Below the pieces are notes generated by a model. That model was not told the origin of the DNA. It worked only from the letters and a program-made list of their open reading frames with translations, and did no database searches. Both the position numbers and the translations under genes were made by a program. Positions 1 through 7,564 of a DNA stretch of 23,055 nt are shown here, in pieces (position 1 is the stretch's first letter; each line of letters opens with the position of its first letter). This DNA is from Chara braunii. Taxonomy: Eukaryota; Streptophyta; Charophyceae; Charales; Characeae. The stretch is taken from assembly GCA_003427395.1 (NCBI GenBank), contig BFEA01000217.1, positions 1,442,311-1,465,365 on the forward strand, read 5' to 3'.

Positions 1-17
1 AAAAAAAAAAAAAAAAA
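1..17. repeat. poly(A) tract at window edge
   Basis: At least 17 A's open the window. It could be the tail of a retroposon lying to the left, but the element body is outside the window, so its identity cannot be judged. Confidence 0.6.
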
Positions 18-960
18 GTTGGTGGCCAGGCCTCAGGAGGTGCTCGTAGTACTCATCCATTGGGAGGTTAGATGGATTGCAGGGACCCAGGGAGAGTCAC
101 CTCAAGATAGCACCATGGTACCATGACCTATGCTAATACTCAGATTGCAAGTCGTGATTTGCACCAACGCTTACCGAACTAACCCGAACGTCTTCGTGTA
201 GACACTACCTTAACTCCAATGTTAAGGATAACTCTAATTTAGGTGGGGTCGATGCATATGCAGTCATCCCCCATATGTGCCTCATCCCACAGACTCTATG
301 GGCAGCGAACCGCCCTTCCACTAAGATGCAATATCCCGCCCTCCCCTATCCTAAGCATCATGCCTTCCTACTGAATTTGAAGGTTCCCGAAGAATCCACA
401 ATCCCAATTAATTCTCCTAATGAGAATTCCCATGGACCCCAGCCTGGATGAAGCACCACCCGCAAGCACGTGAGATACCTGTAGGATGAGAAGTACTCAG
501 TACCTATCCCATACTAACACCCAATGTGTGCATAGGATTGTCCCCCCCGAGAGAGGCCCTACCTTAGTCTAAGTTCGCTTTGTGTGAACTCTAGCATGAG
601 TGTCATAGTGATGGGAAACATAGTGATTGTACCCAGGATCAACCATGGCAACCCCACGGATTAGTACATACTGACGAGACTGACAGATCGGAGAATCAAA
701 GTGGCCAAGTAGAGGTATCGACGATTTTGTCAGTTTTTGACAATTTTTGGGTTACCGACAGTTTAGGCAGTAAAGCCTCCCCTTTTAATGTACCATAACC
801 TATCCCCTGCCCCCTCATGGCCCATGATGGTGTCAAGATAAGACCATGATCTTGACCCCCAAAGACCAAGCACTCAAGCAACCCTCACTATAGCCCTATC
901 CTGCATACTACAACCATGGACCCAGACTTCTTTGGTAGTGCGCACATAGTGTCCGTATAA
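18..960. other. no recognisable gene
   Basis: About 940 bases of mixed composition. The only open frames are short, lack family motifs and overlap one another on both strands. I see no tRNA, no repeat unit shared with the rest of the window and no transposon motif. It may be eroded transposon or plain intergenic DNA. Confidence 0.5.
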
Positions 961-982
961 GCCTTAACATGTGTCGTTCCAA

Positions 983-1023
<41 letters not shown>
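983..1023. repeat. 41-base poly-G homopolymer
   Basis: An uninterrupted run of 41 G's on the plus strand. It creates spurious poly-Gly and poly-Pro open frames that should not be called genes. Such a run can form G-quadruplex structures. It lies on the downstream side of the tRNA-like segment when that segment is read on the minus strand, where the run is poly-C. Confidence 0.9.
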
Positions 1024-1024
<1 letters not shown>

Positions 1025-1080
1025 GAGAGATGAATGGCTTGTGCGTTATGAAAGCGTTTCCGGTGTACATGCGCGAGGCA

Positions 1081-1157
1081 ACAAAGTTTTGAACATGCAA
1101 TCTTATACCACAATGCGTATTTCCAACTGGTGCTCTAACCACCGAGTCAACGACCAT
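1081..1157 (-). other. tRNA-like / tRNA-derived SINE segment (decayed)
   Basis: Read on the minus strand, this has a D-arm-like string TGACTCGGTGGTTAGAGC, with a CTC/GAG stem around GGTGGTTA, which resembles the pol III A-box region. About 45 nt further on is GTTCAAAAC, which fits the B-box core GTTCRANNC. The spacing matches a tRNA. The T-stem and acceptor stem do not pair well, so a functional tRNA is unlikely; a tRNA-derived SINE head or pseudo-tRNA is the better reading. No anticodon is assigned. Confidence 0.4.
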
Positions 1158-1159
1158 TG

Positions 1160-1425
1160 TCAATTTTTGATACACCGCTCCCTGTTAACAATAGTCGGCA
1201 TATACGGAATGAGGACAGTAATGGTCAATGGATCCTTGAATTATCAGATTTGAAACAAATGAAATGCATTTCAGATAAGAAAATTAGTGTTTCCAAATGA
1301 TTTTCATATCTTAATGTGAGATTTTCACATGTAACGGTCCTCTGAAACTGGGTTTTCATTTTTTTCGCAAGTTTTAATTTCTTAAGAAATTTCCATCTTA
1401 TTTGAATTTTTTAATTGGCGTCTAA
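1160..1425. other. A/T-rich spacer, no gene seen
   Basis: Low-complexity T-rich sequence without coding signal. Its last ~80 bases contain a diverged, partial match to the following 82-bp repeat (a CTGAAACTGGGTTTTCA-like core at about 1350). Confidence 0.4.
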
Positions 1426-1590
1426 GCATCAAACATCGATCTTTAACGATTGAAATGACTTGAAGTGTATGAACCTTCTGAAACCGGTTTCAGTTACCTT
1501 CCCCTCAGCATCAACAATCGATCTGAAACCGGTGAAATAACCTGAAGTGGCCGAAGCTTCTGAAATCGGTTTCAGTTGCACCCATCTTTG
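1426..1590 (+). repeat. 82-bp tandem repeat array, first locus
   Basis: Two clear units begin at 1426 and 1508 (period 82), each starting GCATCAA-, containing GAAATGACTTGAAGTG-like sequence and ending with the palindromic core CTGAAACCGGTTTCAG (perfect 16-bp palindrome at 1478-1493). A third, eroded unit may lie upstream. The same repeat with the same period recurs at 8841-9125. The array sits directly upstream of truncated LINE copy A. Confidence 0.75.
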
Positions 1591-1796
1591 ATTCTTGGAT
1601 GGGGGTAACTAAAATCGCTTGACTGGTTTAATAATGGGTTGTTCTATCTGAGTAAAAAATGTCAAGAATATTTTAAGTTCTTAGTTGCTAGAAAGTATTA
1701 ACAGGAGATGAAAATTCACCAACAACTGCAGCAACTGGAGCACCTGGATCAACCAAACAACTCACATAATGTCACACCACACACACAGGCAAAAGA

Positions 1797-2140
1797 TTGT
1801 TCAGAGGTACAAAGGCTACAACAACGACTCCAGACCTTTGTCACATGACGTTGGGAAGGTACACGAATAAAAAGAAGACTGGTCAAACAAAAGGAACAAT
1901 GGATAAAAAAATCTTCAGTATGACCCGAGTACGTTCCCATAAAACAACCATAGAAGCGCTATACAATCCACAGACCGGACACCAAGATATTGTCACCTCC
2001 TCCCCCCACTGCATGCAGATAGCCAGATCCTTCTTAAAGGATTTGTTCACTTCAAGATGTGCCCGGCGGGAGAGGAATGTCAGGGAGAAGGAAATAAAGG
2101 ACTTTTTGAAACCATTGGAAAAGACCCTGACAGGCCAATA
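1797..2140 (+). pseudogene. LINE copy A, endonuclease-RT linker
   Basis: This open stretch (114 codons to a TAA stop) matches the linker before the RT domain of copy B: compare KKTGQTKGTMDKKIF here with KRAHTKGTMAKSFF in copy B. It is basic and carries the short Tyr-containing segment usually found upstream of LINE RTs. Homologous sequence reaches back to about 1700 in a different frame, so there is at least one frameshift. The first Met is only the first one in the open stretch; no independent protein is implied. Confidence 0.65.
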
Positions 2141-2150
2141 AAAAGCAGAC

Positions 2151-3089
2151 ATGGATTGTCCTCTGTCCAAGGAGGAAATCTGGACGACAATGATGAAGAT
2201 GAATGAAGAAAAGACGTCGGGCATTGATGAATTTCCCAAGGAATTCTGTGAGACCTTCTGGACTCAGATGGCTCCGAATCTCATGGATTTTTATCGCCAT
2301 ATGTGGGACACAGGGCGGATGGGGGAGTTGGTGGGGCAAGGTATCCTCACCCTGTTACACAAAAAGGGGGACAAAATGAATATCAGGAACTACCGGCCGA
2401 TAACGTTGCTCACAGTCGACTATAAAATGTTTGCAAAAACTCTTGCAAACCGACTGATCCCGGTCTTCGACGATATTATTCACCCAACGCAGACTTGTTT
2501 CATTTAAGGACGCATGATCCATGACAACATTCTTCTCGTTAATTAACTTCTCAAATTAACAAGGCCAGATAAGCAGAATGCGGTTGTTGTCTTCATTGAC
2601 TTTGAAAAAGTGTATGACCATATGGATTGGTTGTTTTTAGACAAATGTATGGAAAAAATGAACATCGGACTACTCTTCCGGCATTGGACCGAAATACTAC
2701 ATCATAATGCCACCACGTGTATCCAAGTCAATGGCAGGATAGCGTCGGTTTTTCTGTTGCAACGGTCGGTTCGCCAAGGGGACCCTTTGGCACCCTTCCT
2801 CTTCATCATCGTAATGGAGGCGCTGGCAGCGAAACTCCGTGCCAACAAAGACTTGAGAAGACTGCAGATCTTTGTTATCCCGGAAGACGCGGTCCCTGTT
2901 TGCTTGATATTTGTGGACGACCTGACGCTCATGATAGACGCCATTGCATCAAACATGGAAGAGATTAGAAGATTTTTTGACCGTTTCACAGCAGTCTCAG
3001 ACATGACCGTCAATTGGGGAAACAAGACATTGGGGTGGTGGATCCATCATCAAGGGGTGCGCCCCCCGGAGCTGCCACGAGTCAAATGA
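2151..3089 (+). pseudogene. LINE copy A reverse transcriptase with two in-frame stops
   Basis: The enzyme family copies the element's RNA into DNA at a nicked chromosomal target. The frame carries the RT fingers and palm: KTSGIDEFPKEF, KKGDKMNIRNYRPITLL, then palm motif A (FIDFEKVYDHMDW, about 2597-2635), RQGDPLAPFLF, and motif C FVDD at 2910-2921, so both catalytic Asp codons of the FVDD box are intact. Two TAA codons interrupt the same frame, at 2505-2507 and 2544-2546, between the first and second half of the domain. The frame itself is not shifted across them. It is inactive as it stands, but less damaged at the active site than copy B. Confidence 0.9.
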
Positions 3090-3382
3090 CTCCCAAAAAT
3101 GACCCCAGTCAGAGTGTTGGGAATTAGGTTGACAGCACTGAGTAAGCCTGCCTCAAATGATGAGTGAATCCTTAAGCCTACTCTATAAAAATTGGCCAAC
3201 TGGAATGATCGATAAACTTCCCTTATCGGTAGAGCGCTCGCGATTAACAGTGTAGTGTTGGCGGCCCTGTGGTATAAATCTGCAATTTGGGCCCTCAACA
3301 GGGAGGTTGTCTGATCGCTAAAGAGACAATTAACGGCCCTGCTGTGGAGAGGCAATGGTGAGCTCCCAGACGTTATTAGCAG

Positions 3383-4015
3383 GGTAGCCTGATCATCGGT
3401 AATGATCCAACCCAAGGACAAAGGAGGTCTGGGGATCCTGGACCCGGATACTCAGATCACAACTGCATTAATTGTCCAATGGATTAGGGATTGCTTTTCA
3501 CTCAGCACCTCCCATGGTATGCCCTGGCACTGGAAGAAATAGCCATACCTGCCCCACAAACACCGCAAGGAGTTAGTTTATTGATCTGGTTGGAAGACCG
3601 TTTTTGGACTGTGCCACGGTGCCCCCATATAAAGCGAGACTCAACCCGAGACACGGCCCGCTCGGACTTGGTCAGAAACGACTTCTGGACCCGGGTCCAG
3701 GGTAGCTTGGTCATTGGTGATCCAATCCAAGGACAAAGGGGACATGGGGATCTTGAACCCGGATACTCAGATCATTGAATTAACTGTCCAATGGGTTCGA
3801 AGATTGCTTTTCACTCAGCCCCTCCCATGGTATGCCCTGGCGCTGGAACAGATAGCCAGACTTGCCCCACAATCCCCGCAAGGAGTTAGCTCATTGATCT
3901 GGTTGGAAGACCGCTTTTGGACTGTGCCACGGTGCCCTCGTATAGAGCGAAACTCACCACGAGACATAGCCCGCTCGGACTTGGTCAGAGACGACTTCTG
4001 GACTCGGGTCCTGAG
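3383..4015 (+). repeat. ~0.3-kb tandem duplication inside LINE copy A
   Basis: Two units of about 313-318 bp begin near 3383 and 3701. Shared landmarks are GATCCAA-CCAAGGACAAAGG (3404 and 3719), the TTGCTTTTCACTCAG segment (3491 and 3804) and the coding string LEDRFWTVPRCP in both. The distance between landmarks varies from 312 to 318, so small indels accumulated after the duplication. It lies in the thumb/connection part of ORF2. Copy B has no second unit at the matching place. Confidence 0.85.
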
Positions 4016-4390
4016 GGCCTGGCGCCAACTCCCGTTGCCTGACCAACCCCCACCAACTAGGTGGGAGGAGGTGATGTGTCAACCACTTTTTGGGAACAAG
4101 AGGATACCAGACCGGTACAGCAGGGTGTATCGCAGCTCAGACACCCCGTGGAGTAGCTGGGTCAAAAAGACATAATCAGAATAAAAGACATATGGGACAT
4201 AGAAGTGGGGGACTGGAAAACGAGGCCATAACTGAGAACCATACTAAAGAACTGCCACAAGGTTAAGGAAAACATTGATCTGTTGATTATTGGTGTCCCC
4301 CTTGACTGGCTGCGCATCCTACGCAAAGGGTCATGACTAATAGAAGGAGACTGGGTAGCTGCCCTAGGGGATTTAGAAAGTGTAAGCGAT

Positions 4391-4819
4391 GTGGTGGAAG
4401 TACGAACATACGAAACGTTGGTAAACATCTTCCACATAGATAAGGAAAATAAGCTCACCCGATACTTCCCAAAAGTGATGAGATGGTGGAGAAATGCAGA
4501 CCTGCATAGGATACGCGTGTTGCGGGATAAACACATTTGGATCGCATATCAACCAAATACCCCCGTGATGGAGCTGCCCTTTGGCCCTGACGAATGGCAG
4601 TGGGTCCCCAGGCGAAAACCCAGGTCGGGGACGAATCTAAACTTACACACTCTAACGGTGAAGGCCACATATCGTCTGCTACGACCAAAGGTGAACATAA
4701 AAAAAACAGTGAAAGACCGATGGAGGTCACACTTGAATGGAGGGATTAAGGCAATCCGGCTGATCCAATGGTTCACTGCCACAAGGTCTAGGCCTGCGAA
4801 GATGACCTCTCTTCAGTAG
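4391..4819 (+). pseudogene. LINE copy A ORF2, connection region before zf-RVT
   Basis: This is an open stretch of 142 codons ending in TAG. The segment LPFGPDEWQWVPRRKP aligns with LPFDPGEWEWPSPNP of copy B (about 20115-20160), and the downstream KAIRLIQWFTAT lies in the position of ALQWQILHCCLPG of copy B, just before the zinc-finger region. There is no separate start; it is an internal part of ORF2. Function beyond linking RT and the zinc-binding region is not visible from sequence. Confidence 0.7.
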
Positions 4820-5312
4820 TCGATAGAACACCGCTGCCTGCCCACCAATGACTGGTTGATACATCGTACATATCTGGAGCAGAAGGGGGAGGCGTTACCG
4901 TGGTGCAAATCATGCCACACTGCTTTTCCCCCCCGGAAAATTCTTGAAACCATAGGGCACATATTCATGCAGTGCCCAGGGGCAGTTCTTGCATGGCGAT
5001 GGTGGGATAGGACCTGGACCCTATTGGGTACTGATTCCAACTGGCCATGGGATTGGAGGGCCATATTATGTGAGGCATGGTCCTCCTCCACCGACAATTC
5101 CTTTGAAAACAAAATGTTCAAGTTAGGAAGGAGAGCGGTTATGTGGACCCTATGGAGGAAACAATGTATACGTGCTATGGACGGTGTCCACATAAATGAG
5201 GAAGAGGCAACGGACATGAGGCAACGGACATGATAAGGCAATACATTCAACAAGAACTCATAATACAATGGCAAAAAATTAAAAACCAACTCGATTCATA
5301 TCATTCAGCAAA
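4820..5312 (+). pseudogene. LINE copy A zf-RVT region and C-terminal tail
   Basis: The zinc-binding region of plant-type LINE ORF2 proteins is seen as WCKSCHTAFPPRK...GHIFMQCP, a C-x2-C...H-x4-C pattern with the Cys codons at 4904 and 4913, followed by an RWWDRTW segment. The tail continues with a helical, Gln-rich IRQYIQQELIIQWQKIKNQL in a second frame starting about 5230, so one frameshift lies near 5220. The ACGGACATGAGGCA motif is duplicated there (5211-5232), which may have caused it. The frame is then cut by the hAT-like insertion. Confidence 0.8.
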
Positions 5313-5313
5313 G

Positions 5314-5321
5314 GACATAAC
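5314..5321. repeat. 8-bp target site duplication, left copy
   Basis: GACATAAC, identical to 6172-6179 on the other side of the hAT-like element. It lies in codons for K-D-I-T of the LINE ORF2 tail. Confidence 0.75.
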
Positions 5322-5538
5322 CATGGTAACCGGCCGGACGTCTGGACCGGAATCCAGACGGTCCGGTTGTCTGGGTATGGGTCCGGTGTCTGGTCCGGTA
5401 GGTCTGGATTGGGCCCAATTTTGAAATTTTCATTTTTTTTGGGGGGGGGGTCCTAGGATGTTTTTCGGGTCCTAGGCTGCCCCCCAAAAATGAGCCCGGT
5501 ATTTTTTTGTCGTTTCAGGGCCTACCGGACGCTGCCAG

Positions 5539-5615
5539 ATGCCTCCAACAGCTCCCTCTGCTGAGTCAGATTCCGAAAATGAAGTGTCGGCTCCAAAGCG
5601 CCACAGAACATCAAG

Positions 5616-5620
<5 letters not shown>
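5539..5620 (+). pseudogene. possible N-terminal remnant of a transposase
   Basis: From the ATG at 5539 an open frame reads MPPTAPSAESDSENEVSAPK and then RHRTSS before running into the TA microsatellite. An acidic start followed by a small basic patch is what the N-terminus of a DNA-binding nuclear protein often looks like. It is preceded by a pyrimidine tract and CAG (a possible splice acceptor at about 5516). The element may be a deletion derivative that kept only this piece. No domain can be recognised in 26 residues, so this is a suggestion. Confidence 0.3.

Positions 5621-5684
<64 letters not shown>
5617..5684. repeat. compound microsatellite (TA)21(GA)13
   Basis: Forty-two bases of TA (5617-5658) pass directly into 26 bases of GA (5659-5684). 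It lies inside the hAT-like element and interrupts the possible transposase remnant. Confidence 0.95.
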
Positions 5685-5690
<6 letters not shown>

Positions 5691-5694
5691 TGGT

Positions 5695-5736
5695 CAGATC
5701 TAAGATCCCGTCTTAGATCTGGTCCTGACCAGATCT
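5695..5736. repeat. two overlapping perfect palindromes
   Basis: CAGATCTAAGA (5695-5705) pairs with TCTTAGATCTG (5711-5721) around a 5-nt loop. AGATCTGGTC (5715-5724) pairs with GACCAGATCT (5727-5736) around a 2-nt loop. The two share 5715-5721, so only one can form at a time. They lie inside the hAT-like element, next to the microsatellite. Confidence 0.8.
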
Positions 5737-6171
5737 CAGATTTGTTCTTATGCAGATCTGAATAACTTGACAGTTTAAATTTTCAATTTTCATATGAATA
5801 TGAATATAAATTAGAAATCTAACTCCAAAGTTCAAAGTTCTGTTTCTTTCTGATTTTCGTACTCTTTTCTGAAGTGACTTGGGATTGGTTTGTTGAGAAA
5901 TGGTTTCAAGTGTTGTGTGAGCCTTTGTGAATGTCTGTGACAGTATTGACTCTATCGAGCTGTCAAGTTGCGAATAGTGAAAGACAGTAAGTTGTGGTTA
6001 GTACTGCTTAATTGCTAATGTTTTTTTTTTTTTTGCCCGGTCCGGATGGTCCGGGCCTGTTCCTGTCCGGTAGTCCGGTGCCTGTCCGGATTACCGGACG
6101 TCTGGACCAGTCCAGACAAATGTCCGGACCTCGGTCCAGACATGTCCGGCTCCGGGTCCGCGGTTGCCATG

Positions 6172-6450
6172 GACATAACACAAGCAATTCGCCAATTTTC
6201 TGGAGACTGGTTGGGCAGTGAGAAAGGGGACTAGATCGCATCTGTCGGATGGGAAGGAAAGTCCGCGCAGAAAGGCAAACAGGAGGAGTTCAGGAGAGAG
6301 TACCGTATCTGCTTCAGAGACTGGACTACTGTGGGCCAGGAGAACCCACTGCGACCAGCCACAAAATTCCCCGACCCCTTCCTGTCCCACCAACTGGTAA
6401 TGGTGGATATGCAATGGTACGGAGCAGAGTCAGCAGACTGAAAGGGTGAC
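6172..6450 (+). pseudogene. LINE copy A, C-terminal tail beyond the hAT-like insertion
   Basis: The frame TQAIRQFSGDWLGSEKG matches ARAIKLFFGGMVGER of copy C. Further on, after a stop at 6232 and frame changes, REYRICFRDWT and LVMVDMQWYG match RQDYSISFKDWT and LSLVDMQWSG of copy C. This shows the LINE resumes exactly at the far side of the hAT-like element. No zinc finger or catalytic motif is present in this tail; its role is unknown. Confidence 0.75.
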
Positions 6451-6670
6451 ACAGGGCAGATACAGAGAAGACCGAGGACTGGTATCCAGAGGAATAGGAA
6501 GCAACCGCTAGGGTAGTAGGTGTGATCTGGCGGTGTGGTGCACTTAAGAGTCGACCCTTGGTTTGTACAACGCAACTATCACTGTTTCTCTTAGATTAGA
6601 GAGTTGCCCTCATGTCTAGTTCTCAGCAGCACCTGTTTCTTCCGCAACTCATCTCATGTTTTTCTTAAGA

Positions 6671-6735
6671 GGGACGCTGGACCCGGTTTCCAGCAGGTCA
6701 TTCTCCCCACCAATAGATGGAGCAGTCCGTCGACA
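6671..6735 (+). mobile_element. head element 2 (head only, truncated)
   Basis: A 53-nt head (6671-6723) starts GGGACGCTGGACCCGG and ends ATGGAGC, nearly identical to the other copies (differences at about 6699-6702). Only 12 nt follow before it meets the poly(T), that is the reversed poly(A) tail, of head element 3. It faces element 3 in the opposite direction. It is either a truncated copy or the other half of a foldback element. Confidence 0.7.
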
Positions 6736-6766
<31 letters not shown>

Positions 6767-6894
6767 GGCAAACATCTGTGGCAACCTGCTATTGGAGGTG
6801 ATACGAGCATCCTCCAATAGCAAGCCCCAGTTTATAGATGGCTCCAATCTATTGGTGGGGAGCATCACCTGTTGGAAACCGGGTCCAGCGTCCC
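6736..6894 (-). mobile_element. head element 3: head + hairpin + poly(A)
   Basis: Read on the minus strand: head of 54 nt (6894 down to 6841), then a hairpin body, then 28 A's (6763-6736). The hairpin has a perfect 11-bp inner stem (6788-6798 with 6811-6821, 12-nt loop) and a weaker outer extension ending in CATCTGT/ATAGATG (6773-6779 with 6834-6840). The body sequence is unrelated to the other copies. The poly(A) tail indicates retroposition, presumably with LINE machinery in trans. No target duplication found. Confidence 0.7.
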
Positions 6895-7465
6895 ACTGAC
6901 AAGATCGGAGACAATGTACCTGGCAGAACAACATTGATTGCCCTCTCACGAGGGGATTGACTGCCCGCCCAATTATCAGCCAGGTCACAGCATCTATGAA
7001 GATCTAGCCATGGGGAGGGTAACAAACTGTCCTCCAATCTACCCTAATCTTTCACGATCATAACAATGCGTAGCAAACCCTAGGCCCCCTCCGTGCATAA
7101 GGTCGCTGCCCAGCTCCATGATTCTCGTTTTCCGTCAGCGGAGATCGTCTGCCTACCCTCCCTTATCCTAAGCTATTCACTCGGCAAATATTATTTATAC
7201 GAAATCATTTTTGTCAAATTTATGGCAGAGGTTAGCAAAATCTGCGACATATATCATTATACTTATTATTATTAATATCACACATCTGTCATGCATACTC
7301 TTCCCCCTGCCATTTCGCCAACCAGAGTTTTGCCCATCCCTTATTGATTATCCTACCTCCTTCCCCTATCCACCACCCAAACGTTAGACCTTCGTCTCGC
7401 TCCTCTCCATCGTGCCCTCTACCCAGTGCCAACCACAAAATATAAGAGTCAGGACAGGCAACAAG
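6895..7465. other. A/T-rich spacer, no gene seen
   Basis: Open frames here are about 60 codons or shorter and lack motifs. An A/T-rich stretch at 7180-7280 includes TTATTATTATTAATA. It lies downstream of the minus-strand 345-codon ORF and could include its 3' flank, but no convincing polyadenylation signal can be fixed. Confidence 0.4.
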
Positions 7466-7523
7466 GAGGGAGCAGGGGGAAACCCTAGGTCAAAGAGGGA
7501 GCAGGGGGAAGCCCTAGGTCAAA
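7466..7523. repeat. 29-bp tandem repeat, two units
   Basis: Units at 7466-7494 and 7495-7523, starting GAGGGAGCAGGGGGAA and ending CCCTAGGTCAAA, differ by one base (AACCC versus AGCCC). It lies just downstream of the 345-codon minus-strand ORF. Confidence 0.85.
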
Positions 7524-7564
7524 GAGGGGCGCCGACAAGTGATATTTGTGCAAAAGTGAAACAA

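Larger units (their letters stand above)
5322..6171. mobile_element. non-autonomous hAT-like DNA transposon, 850 bp
   Basis: The ends are inverted: left CATGGTAACCGG, and the right end read in reverse is CATGGCAACCG. The inverted similarity continues inward with GCCGGAC(AT)GTCTGGACCG after a small gap. Subterminal zones (5330-5415 and 6035-6160) are dense in TCCGGAC/GTCCGGA words on both strands, the usual place for transposase binding. The flanks carry an 8-bp direct duplication GACATAAC (5314-5321 and 6172-6179), the size typical of hAT elements. Removing the element and one duplication restores the colinear match with LINE copy C. It encodes no full transposase. Superfamily assignment rests on the duplication size only. 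Confidence 0.75.
1690..6450 (+). mobile_element. LINE copy A: 5'-truncated non-LTR retrotransposon, interrupted by a hAT-like element
   Basis: Homology to LINE copy B begins in the linker between endonuclease and reverse transcriptase (about 1700) and runs through RT, thumb, zf-RVT and the C-terminal tail, so the 5' part (ORF1, endonuclease) is missing. The coding frame is broken by stops and shifts, by a ~313-bp internal duplication (3383-4015) and by an 850-bp hAT-like insertion at 5322. Sequence matching the C-terminal tail of copy C resumes at 6172. The 3' end and any target duplication could not be fixed; 6450 is approximate. Confidence 0.85.

Noticed and set aside
888-1253. Open frames with poly-Pro (minus) and poly-Gly (plus) stretches
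   Set aside because: They are produced by the 41-G homopolymer and have no other coding signal.
6671-6894. Simple MITE with 53-bp terminal inverted repeats
   Set aside because: Four other head copies have a single head with hairpin and poly(A), and no target duplication flanks this pair; nested head elements explain it better. Kept as an open question in the findings.
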